DNA of 64,000 bases from Tepidiphilus olei (GTDB lineage Bacteria; Pseudomonadota; Gammaproteobacteria; Burkholderiales; Rhodocyclaceae), in contig NZ_SBHO01000001.1 of assembly GCF_006980705.1 (NCBI RefSeq), positions 588,452 to 652,451 on the forward strand, in the 5' to 3' direction. Under the pieces are notes generated by a model. The model had not been told where the DNA came from, did no database searches, and saw only the letters and a program-made list of their open reading frames with translations. Position numbers and translations under genes: made by a program. Position 1 is the stretch's first letter. Each line of letters starts with the position of its first letter. Shown here piece after piece: positions 17,056-26,963 of the stretch.

Positions 17056-18588
17056 ATGCCCTCCTCGCCCGTCGATCTCGCCAAAGAAACCCTCTTGCGT
17101 CTGTCGCAGTTGCGACAACCCCCGACTCCGGAGAACTATACCCGTGTCTACTGCGAACTGGCCGGAGAACCGGAGCCGCTGCCGCCGAGGTTCGTTCGCC
17201 TGCTCGAACAGCTCGTGGCCAAACTTCCCCGCGCGGGAGAGAAGGCCTGCGCGGCACTCGGGCGAGCACGGGATCACCTCAAGCGCAACGAAACGGCCCA
17301 AGCGCTGGCCGACGTCGAAGAAGCTTTGCTCGTCCTGCCGCCGTCCCACGAAACGGACGTCTCTTGGGGGGACTTGATCCGTCAACTGATCGATGCCTGG
17401 GAGCATGCCGCTTCCGGTTGGACGCCGGAGCGCAAACTTCACGCCTTGGAATCGATCCTCGCGGAAGGACAAAGCCGTTGGTTTCCCCGACGGCTCGAGC
17501 GTTTCATCTCTGGGCTGCGCCAACCGCCCGGGGAGACTGCTCCAACTCCGATTACTGCGAATCAAGAGGTCGATACCGCTGCCCTCATCGGGGCACTCCT
17601 CGAGCTGCTCGGTCGCTCCCTGCAAGCGCTCGAACTCGTCGGCAGCGATAACGACGGCATCCGGGTCGAGTTGGCCCACCTGCGCGCTGAACTTCTTGAG
17701 CCGGCCACCACCTTCACACCGCAGTTGGTGCGCCTGCTGCAAGAACGGCTCGACGCCCTGCTCGACCCTTTGCAACGCGCCCTCGAGCGCAAGCGCCAGG
17801 CCGAAGCCGAACTCAAACGCCTGCTGGCGGATTTTCTCTCGCACCTGGGGCGTATGAGCCGAGAGACCGAGCAGTACCAGAGCCAGCTCCAGCAGGCGGC
17901 AACGGCCATCGAACAGGCCGACGATCTCGCCTCCGTCGCGGGCGAGCTCCGCACCTTGCTTCAGGCGACGCGCCACATGAGCGAGACCACACGCCAGGCG
18001 CACGAAGCGCTCGAACGCACCCGCCGTGAAGCCGAGGATGCCGATGCCAAGGTACGTGAATTGGAAGCGCAGCTACAGTCGCTCAATGAACGACTCGTGC
18101 GAGACTCCCTCACCGGTCTCTATAACCGCAACGGCTTGGAGGCCGCTTTTTCCCGCACGATCGAGACCCTGCGCCAAGGATCCATCCCTGCGCTCGCGCT
18201 GGGAGTGATCGATCTCGACGACTTCAAACGCATCAACGATCTCTTCGGTCATCAAGCCGGCGACGATTCCCTCAAATTCCTCGCCGAGATCGCCCGCAGG
18301 CACCTGCGCGAGCACGATGTCATTGGTCGCTACGGTGGAGAAGAATTCGTCGTCATCCTACCGGGCACGACCGCCGAGAATGCCGCCGAAATCCTGCGTC
18401 GGCTGCAGCGCATCCTCACGCGCGAGATTTTCTTCCACGACGAGCGCCATCGGGTGGTCACCTTCAGCGCCGGCGTCACCGAAGTCTACCCCGACGACGG
18501 TTGGGAGAGCGCCTTCGAGCGTGCCGATCAGGCGATGTACCGCGCCAAGCGCGCCGGCAAGAACCGCGTCTTCGTCGCCGACACCTGA
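17056..18588 (+). CDS. Cytosolic diguanylate cyclase (GGDEF domain)
   Basis: A 510-residue protein with no signal peptide or membrane segment. The N-terminal 240 residues are helical with the PPTPENYTRVYCELAG segment common to a beta/gammaproteobacterial cyclase subgroup. A long coiled coil (about 240-350) leads into a complete GGDEF domain. The active site is GGEEF (427-431) and the RxxD product-inhibition site (Arg418-Asp421) lies exactly five residues upstream, so it should make c-di-GMP under feedback control. I chose ATG at 17056; a GTG at 17044 is possible and neither has a clear ribosome binding site. Input signal unknown. Confidence 0.88.
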   Translation: MPSSPVDLAKETLLRLSQLRQPPTPENYTRVYCELAGEPEPLPPRFVRLLEQLVAKLPRAGEKACAALGRARDHLKRNETAQALADVEEALLVLPPSHETDVSWGDLIRQLIDAWEHAASGWTPERKLHALESILAEGQSRWFPRRLERFISGLRQPPGETAPTPITANQEVDTAALIGALLELLGRSLQALELVGSDNDGIRVELAHLRAELLEPATTFTPQLVRLLQERLDALLDPLQRALERKRQAEAELKRLLADFLSHLGRMSRETEQYQSQLQQAATAIEQADDLASVAGELRTLLQATRHMSETTRQAHEALERTRREAEDADAKVRELEAQLQSLNERLVRDSLTGLYNRNGLEAAFSRTIETLRQGSIPALALGVIDLDDFKRINDLFGHQAGDDSLKFLAEIARRHLREHDVIGRYGGEEFVVILPGTTAENAAEILRRLQRILTREIFFHDERHRVVTFSAGVTEVYPDDGWESAFERADQAMYRAKRAGKNRVFVADT

Positions 18589-18601
18589 AGCCCACCCGCG
18601 G

Positions 18602-18607
18602 TATACT
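18602..18607 (+). promoter_or_regulatory. Candidate -10 element upstream of maeB
   Basis: TATACT lies in the 99-base gap between the cyclase gene and the malic enzyme gene, about 80 bases before the ATG. No convincing -35 is seen at 16-18 bases, so support is weak. Confidence 0.22.
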
Positions 18608-18687
18608 TCTCTTCCGATAGATGGACCCCCGTTTCGACGTGCGACCGAGGGCAGGCGCACGCATCCAACCGTTCTGGAGAGCTTTCA

Positions 18688-20988
18688 ATGGACAAGAACT
18701 TCCGCGACGCCGCGCTCTACTATCACCGCCACCCTACGCCGGGCAAGATCTCGGTGGTCCCCACCAAGAGCCTGAGCAACCAGCGCGACCTCTCGCTGGC
18801 CTATTCCCCCGGCGTCGCGGCCGCCTGTGAGGAGATCGTGCGCGATCCGCTCACTGCGCGGGAATACACCTCGCGCGGCAATCTCGTAGCCGTGATCACC
18901 AACGGCACCGCCGTCCTGGGGCTGGGCAACATCGGGCCCCTCGCCGCCAAACCGGTCATGGAAGGAAAAGGGTGTCTCTTCAAGAAATTCGCCGGTATCG
19001 ACGTCTTCGACATCGAGCTCGACGAGAAAGACCCGGATCGCATCATCGACATCATCGCCGCCATGGAGCCGACGCTGGGCGGCATCAACCTCGAGGACAT
19101 CAAGGCGCCCGAGTGCTTCTACATCGAGAAGAAACTGCGCGAGCGCATGAAGATTCCGGTCTTCCACGACGACCAGCACGGAACGGCCATCATCTCGGCC
19201 GCGGCGCTCCTCAACGGCCTCATGGTCGTCGGCAAGAAGATAGAAGAAGTCAAGCTCGTGTGCTCGGGCGCCGGAGCCGCGGCCATCGCCTGTCTCGATC
19301 TGATGGTGCGCCTGGGGCTGAAACGCGAAAATGTTTATGTGTGTGATTCCCGTGGCGTGATTCGCGTCGGGCGCGAACCGGACATGGAACCGAACAAGGC
19401 GCGCTACGCCCAGGTGACCGACGCGCGCACCCTCGCCGAAGTGATCGACGGCGCCGACGTCTTCCTCGGCCTCTCTTCGGCCGGGGTGCTCAAGCCCGAG
19501 ATGGTCGCCAAGATGGCGCGCGACCCGCTCATCTTCGCGCTCGCCAACCCCATCCCCGAGATCATGCCGGAAGTGGCCAAGGCCGTGCGGCCGGACGCGA
19601 TCATCGCCACGGGGCGCTCCGATTATCCCAACCAGGTCAACAACGTCCTGTGTTTCCCCTTCATCTTCCGCGGGGCGCTCGACGTGGGCGCCACCACCAT
19701 CACGGAAGAGATGAAGCTCGCCTGCGTGCACGCCATCGCCGATCTCGCGCGCGCCGAACAGAGCGACATGCTCGTGGGCGCCTACGGCGAAACCGCCCTA
19801 ACTTTCGGGCCGGACTACCTCATTCCCAAACCCTTCGACCCGCGCCTCATCGTGCGCATCGCTCCGGCGGTGGCCAAGGCAGCGATGGACTCGGGCGTGG
19901 CCACCCGGCCGATCGAGGATTTCGACGCCTATCGCGCCACCCTGCAGAACTTCGTCTACCACTCCGGCGTGGTGATGAAAACCATGTTCTCGGTGGCCAA
20001 GCGCATCCCGCTCGAACAAAAACGCGTGCTCTACGCCGAAGGCGAGGACGAACGGGTACTGCACGCGGCGCGCGCCGTGATCGACGAGAAACTCGCCCGC
20101 CCCATCCTCATCGGCCGCCCGGCGGTGATCGAGATGCGCATCAAGCGCCTGGGGCTCAACCTCGTGCCCGAGCGCGACTTCGACGTCGTCAATCCCGAAT
20201 CCGACCCGCGCTACAAGGAATTGTGGCAGCAATACCTCGAACTGATGTGCCGCAAGGGAGTGACGCCCGAAATCGCCAAGGTGCGCATGATGAGCGACAC
20301 GACCCTCATCGGCTGCATGCTGCTCAAGAACGGCTATGCCGATGCGCTGGTGTGCGGCACGTTCGGCACTTACCACGCCCACCTGCAGCACGTGCGCGAC
20401 GTCATCGGCCTCGCCCCGGACGCGCGTCTCTTCGCCGCGATGAACATCCTCATGCTGCCCAAACGCACCGTCGCCATCACCGATACCTACGTCAACTACG
20501 ACCCCAGCGTCGAGGACGTGGCCGAAATCGCCCGCATGGCCGCGGTCGAGCTCACCCGATTCGGCTACGAGCCGGCCGTGGCGCTACTGTCGCACTCCAA
20601 CTTCGGTTCGGCCGACACCCCATCCGCGCGCAAGATGCGTGAAGCCCGGGATCTACTGCGCACCCTGTGCCCACAGCTCAACATGGACGGCGAGATGCAT
20701 GGCGATTCGGCCCTTTCTCCCGAGATCCGCCAGCGGCTGATTCCGACGTGCACCCTCGAGGGCGAAGCGAATCTGCTGGTGATGCCCAATTTGGACGCCG
20801 CCAACATCGCCTTCAACCTGATGAAAGTCGCCAACGGCGACGGCGTCACCGTCGGCCCCATGCTGCTCGGTGCAGCCATGCCCGTCCAGATCCTCACCCC
20901 TTCGGCCACCGTGCGCCGCTTGGTGAACATGACGGCCGTGTCGGTGGTCGATGCGCTCGAACTGCGCAACAAACTCGAAACAGAATGA
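18688..20988 (+). CDS. maeB: NADP-dependent malic enzyme MaeB with phosphotransacetylase-like C-terminal domain
   Basis: A 766-residue two-domain protein. Residues 1 to about 430 are the malic enzyme, decarboxylating malate to pyruvate with NADP ([49 protein letters not shown]). The remainder resembles phosphate acetyltransferase, which in MaeB is regulatory and binds acetyl-CoA rather than catalytic. Length matches the family. The ATG follows CTGGAGA. In combination with the pyruvate and acetyl-CoA released by the catabolic operon upstream it could balance C4 and C3 pools, but it is a general housekeeping enzyme. Confidence 0.95.
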   Translation: MDKNFRDAALYYHRHPTPGKISVVPTKSLSNQRDLSLAYSPGVAAACEEIVRDPLTAREYTSRGNLVAVITNGTAVLGLGNIGPLAAKPVMEGKGCLFKKFAGIDVFDIELDEKDPDRIIDIIAAMEPTLGGINLEDIKAPECFYIEKKLRERMKIPVFHDDQHGTAIISAAALLNGLMVVGKKIEEVKLVCSGAGAAAIACLDLMVRLGLKRENVYVCDSRGVIRVGREPDMEPNKARYAQVTDARTLAEVIDGADVFLGLSSAGVLKPEMVAKMARDPLIFALANPIPEIMPEVAKAVRPDAIIATGRSDYPNQVNNVLCFPFIFRGALDVGATTITEEMKLACVHAIADLARAEQSDMLVGAYGETALTFGPDYLIPKPFDPRLIVRIAPAVAKAAMDSGVATRPIEDFDAYRATLQNFVYHSGVVMKTMFSVAKRIPLEQKRVLYAEGEDERVLHAARAVIDEKLARPILIGRPAVIEMRIKRLGLNLVPERDFDVVNPESDPRYKELWQQYLELMCRKGVTPEIAKVRMMSDTTLIGCMLLKNGYADALVCGTFGTYHAHLQHVRDVIGLAPDARLFAAMNILMLPKRTVAITDTYVNYDPSVEDVAEIARMAAVELTRFGYEPAVALLSHSNFGSADTPSARKMREARDLLRTLCPQLNMDGEMHGDSALSPEIRQRLIPTCTLEGEANLLVMPNLDAANIAFNLMKVANGDGVTVGPMLLGAAMPVQILTPSATVRRLVNMTAVSVVDALELRNKLETE

Positions 20989-21004
20989 TTGGAGAAAGCA
21001 GGCC

Positions 21005-21991
21005 ATGTTGACGCACGCGATCCGTTTCTCCGCTCATGGCGGTCCCGAAGTGCTGCGCTGGGAGGCGTTGGAACTCCCTGATCCCGGTCCGGGAGAAATC
21101 CGCATCCGCCACCATGCCATCGGGGTCAACTTCATCGACACCTACCACCGTACCGGGCTTTATCCGGTTTCTCTTCCCTCCGGACTCGGACAAGAAGGGG
21201 CCGGCGTGGTCGAGGCCGTCGGCCCCGGCGTGACCGAATTTCGCCCGGGCGATCGCGTCGTCTACTGCGGCGGGTCTCTGTCGCCCGTAGGTGCCTATAG
21301 CGAAGTGCGCAACTTCCCGGCCGAGCGGGCGGTGCGCCTGCCCGACGACATTTCCTTCGAAACCGCCGCCGCGGTAATGCTCAAAGGTCTGACGGCGCAA
21401 TTCCTCGTGCGCCGTACCCACCGCGTGCAGCCGGGCGACACGGTCCTCATCCACGCTGCCGCCGGCGGGGTGGGACTGCTCCTCGTGCAGTGGGCCAAGC
21501 GGCTCGGCGCCACGGTGATCGCCACCGCAGGCAACGACGAAAAGGCCGAACTCGTGCGCGGGCACGGCGCCGATCACGTCATCGTCTATACGCGGGAGGA
21601 TTTCACCGAACGCACCCGGGCGCTCACCAACGGGCGCGGCGTCGACGTGGTCTACGATTCGGTGGGCCGCGCCACCTTCCTCGGCTCGCTCGATTCGCTC
21701 CGCCCCCTGGGGCTGATGGTTTCCTTCGGCAATGCCTCGGGCAAGGTCGAGCCTTTCGACATCGGCTTGCTGGCCCAGAAGGGGTCGCTCTTCCTCACGC
21801 GCCCGACGCTCTTCACCTACATCGCCGAGCGCGAGGATCTGCTCGCCATGGCCGAAGAGCTCTTCACGGCGCTGCGCGACGGCTGGCTGGAGGTCAAAAT
21901 CGGCCAGCGTTTTCCCCTTAGCCAAGCGGCCGAAGCCCACCGCGCGCTCGAATCCCGTCGCACCACCGGTGCCACCCTTCTGCTGCCCTGA
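21005..21991 (+). CDS. NADPH:quinone oxidoreductase (zeta-crystallin type)
   Basis: A 328-residue zinc-free MDR-family reductase. It shows the GVNFIDTYHRTGLYP substrate region, the NADPH-binding AAAGGVGLLLVQWAK and the family C-terminus TTGATLLLP. It resembles E. coli QorA and probably reduces quinones or enones. The ATG follows GGAGAAAGCAGG 16 bases after maeB. Its stop shares a base with the dnaE start (TGATG), so the two genes are probably cotranscribed, though no functional connection is evident. Confidence 0.9.
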   Translation: MLTHAIRFSAHGGPEVLRWEALELPDPGPGEIRIRHHAIGVNFIDTYHRTGLYPVSLPSGLGQEGAGVVEAVGPGVTEFRPGDRVVYCGGSLSPVGAYSEVRNFPAERAVRLPDDISFETAAAVMLKGLTAQFLVRRTHRVQPGDTVLIHAAAGGVGLLLVQWAKRLGATVIATAGNDEKAELVRGHGADHVIVYTREDFTERTRALTNGRGVDVVYDSVGRATFLGSLDSLRPLGLMVSFGNASGKVEPFDIGLLAQKGSLFLTRPTLFTYIAEREDLLAMAEELFTALRDGWLEVKIGQRFPLSQAAEAHRALESRRTTGATLLLP

Positions 21992-24900
21992 TGACGCCCT
22001 ACGTCCATCTACGCCTGCACTCGGAATACTCGCTCACCGACGGCATCTGCACCCTACCGGAGGCCGTCGCCGCAGCCGCCGACGACGGAATGCCCGCCCT
22101 GGGCATCTCGGACGCCATGAACCTCTTCGGCATGGTGAAGTTCTACAAGGCCGCGCGCGCCAAGGGCATCAAGCCCGTGATCGGCGTCGACGCCTGGATC
22201 AGCAACGAAGAAGATCGCGCCCATCCGTGGCGGATGCTGCTGATTGCCCGCCACCGCGAGGGTTACCGCCAGCTGTGCGAACTGCTCACCCGCGCCTATC
22301 TGGAAAACCAATACCGCGGCCGCGCCGAGATCCATCCGGCCTGGCTCGAACGGGAATCCTGCAGCGGCCTCATCGCCCTCTCCGGGGCGATGGAGGGCGA
22401 AGTGGGACGCTTGCTGCTCGCCCAGAAAGAAGCGGAAGCCGAGGCGGCGGCGCGGCGCTGGGCCGAGATTTTCCCCGACGCGTTCTACCTCGAGCTGCAA
22501 CGCGCCGGACAGCCGGACACGGAGGTCTACATCGACGCCGCCGTCGAGCTCGCCGCTCGTCTGGGGCTGCCGGTGGTGGCGACGCACCCCATCCAGTTCA
22601 TGCGCCCCGAGGATTTCGAGGCGCACGAGGCGCGCGTGTGCATCGCCCAGGGCACGGTGCTCGCCGACCCCCGTCGCCCCAAGCCCTTCACCCCGGAGCA
22701 GTACTTCCTCAGCCGCACCGAGATGGCCGAGCGGTTTGCCGATCTGCCCGAGGCGCTGGAGAACGCCGGTGAGATCGCGCGCCGCGCCTCGCTCTCCATC
22801 ACGCTGGGCAAGAACTTCCTGCCGCCCTTCCCCACGCCGCCGGGCATGACGCTGGACGACTACCTCGTCGCGCGCGCCAAGGAAGGGCTGGAAGTGCGTC
22901 TGCGCGAACTCTACCCGATCGAGGCCGAGCGCGAACGCCAGCGCCCGCGCTACGAAGAGCGGCTCGCCTTCGAGACCGGAACCATCGTCCAGATGGGCTT
23001 TTCCGGCTACTTCCTCATCGTGGCCGACTTCATCAACTGGGCCAAGGAAAACGGCGTGCCCGTCGGCCCGGGACGCGGTTCGGGCGCAGGCTCGCTCGTC
23101 GCCTACAGCCTGCGCATCACCGACCTCGACCCCCTGCGCTATGCGCTCCTCTTCGAGCGTTTCCTCAACCCCGAACGGGTGTCCATGCCCGACTTCGACG
23201 TCGACTTCTGCCAGGATCGGCGCTACCGAGTGATCGAGTACGTGCGCGATCGTTATGGGCACGACGCGGTGAGCCAGATCGCCACGTTCGGCACCATGGC
23301 CTCCAAGGCGGTGGTGCGCGACGTGGGGCGCGTGCTCGACCTGCCCTATGGCCTGTGCGACCGCCTCTCCAAACTCATCCCGCTCGAGGGCGTCAAACCC
23401 GTCTCGCTCGACAAGGCGCTCGAGCTCGAACCGCAGCTGCGCGAGCTGATGGAAGATGCCAACGATGGCGAGGCGATCCAGCAACTGTGGCAGCTCGCCC
23501 GCCCGCTCGAGGGGCTGACGCGTAACGTGGGCATGCACGCCGGCGGAGTGCTCATCGCCCCGGGCAAGCTCACCGACTATTGCCCCCTGTATTTGGCCGA
23601 CGGCGAGGACGCCGTGCCCGTGTCGCAGTTCGACAAGGACGACGTCGAGGCGATCGGGCTCGTCAAGTTCGACTTCCTGGGGCTGCGCAACCTCACCATC
23701 ATCGACCTCGCCCTCGACTACGTCGAGCGGCTCACCGGCAGCCGTCCCAAACTCGAAACCCTGGGCTACGAGGATCCGGCCACCTACCAGATCCTGAAAG
23801 ACGCGAACACCACCGCCATCTTCCAGCTCGAATCGGAAGGGATGAAGAAGCTGCTCAAGAAACTGCAGCCCGACCGTTTCGAAGACATCATCGCCGTACT
23901 CGCCCTCTACCGCCCAGGCCCCCTCGGGTCGGGCATGGTCGACGACTTCATCCTGCGCAAGAAAGGCGATCAGGCCATCGATTACTTCCACGAGGATCTC
24001 AAGCCCTGCCTCGAACCCACCTATGGTGTCATCGTCTATCAAGAACAGGTGATGCAGATCTCGCAGATCATCGGCGGCTATACGCTGGGCGGCGCCGACC
24101 TGCTGCGCCGGGCGATGGGCAAGAAAAAACCCGAGGAGATGGCCAAGCACCGCGAGATCTTCCGCGAAGGGGCGCGCAAGAAAGGCTACGACGAGTCCCT
24201 TGCCATGCGCCTCTTCGACCTGATGGAGAAATTCGCCGAATACGGTTTCAACAAGTCCCACACTGCCGCCTACGCCGTGGTCACCTACCAGACCGCCTGG
24301 CTGAAGGCACATCACTGCGCTGCGTTCATGGCCGCGACGCTGTCTTCCGACATGGACGATACCGACAGCGTCAAGATCTTCGTCGAGGACGCGCGCGCCA
24401 ACGGCCTCGAGATCCTGCCGCCGGACGTCAACGCCTCCGCCTATCGCTTCGAACCGGTCGACACCCGCACCCTCCGCTACGGCCTGGGGGCGATCAAGGG
24501 GGTGGGTCGCCCCGCGGCCGAGGCCATCGTCGCCGAGCGTGAACGCAACGGTCCATTCCGCGACCTGTTCGAACTGTGCGCGCGCATCGACCGGCGGGCG
24601 GTCAATCGCCGTGTGCTCGAGGCGCTGGTACGCGCCGGGGCGCTGGACAGCTTGCCGGGACATGCCGGTCGCGACCGGGCGCAGTTGCTCGCCACCGTCG
24701 GGCTTGCGATGGAAGCGGCCGAGCAGGCGCAGGCGAACGTCCTGCAAGGGGGGCTCTTCGACGACCTGCCCCAGGCCGAGGCGATGCAGCCGGCCTTCGC
24801 CGCCGTTCGCCCCTGGACCGAGCGCGAACGGCTCAAGGAAGAGAAGACCGCCATCGGTTTCTTCCTCTCGGGGCACCCCTTCCATGCCTGGGCCGAGGAA

Positions 24901-25455
24901 GTGCGCCGTCTGGTCTCGAGACCGCTCGCCAGCCTCGAACCCGGCTGGGAGCCGGTGTGGATCGCCGGGGTGGTCACCAACCTGCGCACCAAGATGGGCA
25001 ATCGCGGCAAAATGGCCTTCGTCGAGTTCGACGACGGCACGGCCCAGGTCGAGGTACTCGCCTATAGCGAAGTCTTCGAAGCCCATCGCAGCGCGATCGT
25101 GCTCGACGAGCCGCTCTTTGCCGAAGTCAAGGTGAGCCCCGACGACTATTCCGGGGGCTTGAGGGTGGTGGCCGAGCGATTCACCACGCTCGCGCAGTTG
25201 CGCGAAGAACGCGCCCGGGCGATCGCGCTCACCGTAGCGCTCGAACAGACCACGCTGGAATTCACCGCCGAATTGGAATCCGCGCTGCGTCCCTACCTCG
25301 GTGGTCGGCTGCCGCTCGCACTCACCCTGCGCCTCGACGGCACCGAGGGAACGCTGCGATGCTCCTCCCCGTGGACCCTGCATCCGCAAGAGACTTTGCT
25401 CGCCACCCTGCGGACGCTCCCGGGAGTGGAGCGCGTCGAGGTGCGCTACGAATGA
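21991..25455 (+). CDS. dnaE: DNA polymerase III alpha subunit DnaE
   Basis: The replicative polymerase, 1154 residues against about 1160 in E. coli. The N-terminal PHP domain begins VHLRLHSEYSLTDG. The palm carries catalytic aspartates Asp401 and Asp403 in PDFDVDFCQDRR and Asp561 in KFDFLGLRNLT. GPGRGSGAGSLVAYSL, the tandem helix-hairpin-helix region and the C-terminal OB-fold (WIAGVVTNLRTKMGNRGKMA) follow in order. All regions are full length with no frameshift. A very long open frame on the opposite strand is a by-product of codon usage and is not a gene. Confidence 0.98.
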   Translation: MTPYVHLRLHSEYSLTDGICTLPEAVAAAADDGMPALGISDAMNLFGMVKFYKAARAKGIKPVIGVDAWISNEEDRAHPWRMLLIARHREGYRQLCELLTRAYLENQYRGRAEIHPAWLERESCSGLIALSGAMEGEVGRLLLAQKEAEAEAAARRWAEIFPDAFYLELQRAGQPDTEVYIDAAVELAARLGLPVVATHPIQFMRPEDFEAHEARVCIAQGTVLADPRRPKPFTPEQYFLSRTEMAERFADLPEALENAGEIARRASLSITLGKNFLPPFPTPPGMTLDDYLVARAKEGLEVRLRELYPIEAERERQRPRYEERLAFETGTIVQMGFSGYFLIVADFINWAKENGVPVGPGRGSGAGSLVAYSLRITDLDPLRYALLFERFLNPERVSMPDFDVDFCQDRRYRVIEYVRDRYGHDAVSQIATFGTMASKAVVRDVGRVLDLPYGLCDRLSKLIPLEGVKPVSLDKALELEPQLRELMEDANDGEAIQQLWQLARPLEGLTRNVGMHAGGVLIAPGKLTDYCPLYLADGEDAVPVSQFDKDDVEAIGLVKFDFLGLRNLTIIDLALDYVERLTGSRPKLETLGYEDPATYQILKDANTTAIFQLESEGMKKLLKKLQPDRFEDIIAVLALYRPGPLGSGMVDDFILRKKGDQAIDYFHEDLKPCLEPTYGVIVYQEQVMQISQIIGGYTLGGADLLRRAMGKKKPEEMAKHREIFREGARKKGYDESLAMRLFDLMEKFAEYGFNKSHTAAYAVVTYQTAWLKAHHCAAFMAATLSSDMDDTDSVKIFVEDARANGLEILPPDVNASAYRFEPVDTRTLRYGLGAIKGVGRPAAEAIVAERERNGPFRDLFELCARIDRRAVNRRVLEALVRAGALDSLPGHAGRDRAQLLATVGLAMEAAEQAQANVLQGGLFDDLPQAEAMQPAFAAVRPWTERERLKEEKTAIGFFLSGHPFHAWAEEVRRLVSRPLASLEPGWEPVWIAGVVTNLRTKMGNRGKMAFVEFDDGTAQVEVLAYSEVFEAHRSAIVLDEPLFAEVKVSPDDYSGGLRVVAERFTTLAQLREERARAIALTVALEQTTLEFTAELESALRPYLGGRLPLALTLRLDGTEGTLRCSSPWTLHPQETLLATLRTLPGVERVEVRYE

Positions 25456-25489
25456 TCCACGCGCCCTGCGGCCAACCAGCCTCGTGGAT
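25455..25489. terminator. Inverted repeat in the dnaE / DUF192 convergent gap
   Basis: ATCCACG and CGTGGAT are perfect 7-base arms separated by 21 bases immediately after the dnaE stop. An unusually AT-rich patch follows (25487-25515). There is no clean T-run on either strand, so this is at best a weak terminator-like structure between two convergent genes. Confidence 0.25.
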
Positions 25490-25543
25490 ATATGACAAAT
25501 TCCTTATATGTCCGGATGTTCGTCCGCCTCCTTCCGCGCCCGC

Positions 25544-25987
25544 TCAACGCCCCGCGGGCAAGCGCTCGAGCCCTTCGACGCGCATACCCGGCGCGATGCC
25601 GCGCTCGCGGAACCACCCGCCCGGCATCTCCAGCGCATAGCGCGCCGGCGCCACGGCACAGTGCGAATCCAGGGTACGCGGCGCCATCTCCTCTATGTTG
25701 AGGATGCGCCCCGCCTCGTCGAGGAAAGCCACCGACAAGGGGATGAGCGTATTCTTCATCCACATGCACTGACGCCCCGCCACGGGAAAGACGAACACCA
25801 TCCCCTCGTTCGCCCCCAGGTGCTCGCGAAACATCAGGCCGCGCGCCCGAGAGGGCTCGTCGGCCGCCACTTCGGCCACGATTCGGTACATACCGACCGT
25901 CAGCTGCGCGCGCGGCTGAGCCAAGACGCTCAATGGCATCAGCACGAGCCCGAAAAGCATGGCCCACAAGCAGGACTTCAACGACAT
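25544..25987 (-). CDS. Exported DUF192 protein
   Basis: A 147-residue DUF192 protein. It has a signal peptide (1-23, ending VLA) and the family landmarks SRARGLMFREHLGANEGMVF, QCMWMKNTLIPLSVAFLD and PARYALEMPGGWF. DUF192 proteins are small soluble periplasmic or extracellular proteins without an established activity. It is divergent from trxC and convergent with dnaE. Function unknown. Confidence 0.88.
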   Translation of the reverse strand: MSLKSCLWAMLFGLVLMPLSVLAQPRAQLTVGMYRIVAEVAADEPSRARGLMFREHLGANEGMVFVFPVAGRQCMWMKNTLIPLSVAFLDEAGRILNIEEMAPRTLDSHCAVAPARYALEMPGGWFRERGIAPGMRVEGLERLPAGR

Positions 25988-26008
25988 CTTTCCTCCTCGG
26001 GCAAGATG

Positions 26009-26061
26009 GGGTCAAACCCTCTTGACCCTCACCGGCTTTGCCCCCATAGTTCGATCGAACT
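26009..26061 (+). promoter_or_regulatory. trxC promoter with two palindromic operator candidates
   Basis: TTGACC (26022-26027) and CATAGT (26045-26050) are spaced by exactly 17 bases, a good sigma-70 arrangement ending 30 bases before the trxC ATG. The -35 is one arm of a perfect dyad, GGGTCAA-N6-TTGACCC (26009-26028). The -10 and start region overlap a second, unrelated perfect 14-base palindrome, AGTTCGATCGAACT (26048-26061). Two different palindromes on one promoter suggest two regulators; neither matches a motif I can name with confidence. Confidence 0.5.
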
Positions 26062-26080
26062 TCTTCGTGGAGCCATCCCC

Positions 26081-26524
26081 ATGAGCGATACCCTGCATAT
26101 CGTCTGCCCGGCCTGCTTCGCCGTCAATCGCGTCCCTGCCGAGCGCGTGCACGAAGGGCCCAACTGCGGCAAATGTCACCAACCGCTCTTTCCCGGTCAC
26201 CCCGTCGAACTCAGTGAGGCGCACTTCGACACGTATCTGACGAAGAACGATCTGCCCGTGCTGGTCGATTTCTGGGCTCCCTGGTGCGGCCCCTGCCGCA
26301 TGATGGCGCCCGCCTTTGCCCATGCCGCCAGCCAGCTCGCCCCGCGGGTTCTCTTCGCCAAGCTCAATACGGACGAAGTTCAACAAACGGCCGCCCGTTA
26401 CGGCATCCGCAGCATCCCGACGATGATCCTCTTTCACCAGGGGCGGGAAGTGGCGCGGCATTCCGGCGCCGTCGGCACGGCCGAGATCGTGCGTTGGGTC
26501 CAGAGCCATCTCCGACAAACCTGA
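26081..26524 (+). CDS. trxC: Thioredoxin 2 (TrxC)
   Basis: A 147-residue cytosolic thioredoxin with the N-terminal zinc ribbon typical of TrxC: Cys9, Cys12, Cys29 and Cys32 in CPAC and CGKC. The thioredoxin domain has the redox site WCGPC (Cys69, Cys72) and the cis-proline loop IRSIPTMI. TrxC reduces protein disulfides and in E. coli is induced by oxidative stress. The ATG at 26081 gives the correct zinc-ribbon N-terminus. It is convergent with gloA across 24 bases. Confidence 0.95.
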   Translation: MSDTLHIVCPACFAVNRVPAERVHEGPNCGKCHQPLFPGHPVELSEAHFDTYLTKNDLPVLVDFWAPWCGPCRMMAPAFAHAASQLAPRVLFAKLNTDEVQQTAARYGIRSIPTMILFHQGREVARHSGAVGTAEIVRWVQSHLRQT

Positions 26525-26548
26525 CGATCCCGGCCTTCGGATGCCGAC

Positions 26549-26935
26549 TCAGGGCCGCTCGATGAGCTCGATCTTGTAGCCGTCCGGATCCTCGACGAAA
26601 GCGATCACGGTGGTGCCGTGCTTCATCGGCCCGGCCTCGCGGATCACTTTCCCGCCACGGGCGCGGATCTCGTCGCAGGCGGCTTTGGCGTCGGGCACGG
26701 CGATGGCGATGTGCCCAAACGCGTTGCCCATTTCGTAATGATCGACCCCCCAGTTGTAGGTGAGCTCGATCACCGCCCCTTCGCTCTCGTCCTGATAGCC
26801 GACGAACGCCAGCGTGAATTTCCCGTCGGGATAATCTTCACGGCGCAGCAGCCGCATGCCGAGCACTTTGGTATAGAACTCGATCGAACGGTCGAGATTG
26901 CCGACCCGGATCATGGTATGCAAAATACGGGGCAT
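26549..26935 (-). CDS. gloA: Lactoylglutathione lyase (glyoxalase I)
   Basis: A 128-residue glyoxalase I that converts the methylglyoxal-glutathione hemithioacetal to S-lactoylglutathione. Metal ligands His6, Glu57, His75 and Glu123 occur at the positions known for the nickel-dependent E. coli enzyme (5, 56, 74, 122). The short form without the zinc-type insertions also fits the Ni/Co class. The ATG follows AAGGAGAG. Probably a single-gene unit. Confidence 0.95.
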   Translation of the reverse strand: MPRILHTMIRVGNLDRSIEFYTKVLGMRLLRREDYPDGKFTLAFVGYQDESEGAVIELTYNWGVDHYEMGNAFGHIAIAVPDAKAACDEIRARGGKVIREAGPMKHGTTVIAFVEDPDGYKIELIERP

Positions 26936-26963
26936 GACGTCTCTCCTTCTTCTGGTTGGGGAA

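Noticed and set aside
22054..25389. A 1111-codon open frame on the strand opposite dnaE
   Set aside because: It is the mirror of a GC-rich gene with strongly biased third positions; the dnaE reading has all polymerase motifs, while the antisense product matches no family I recognise.
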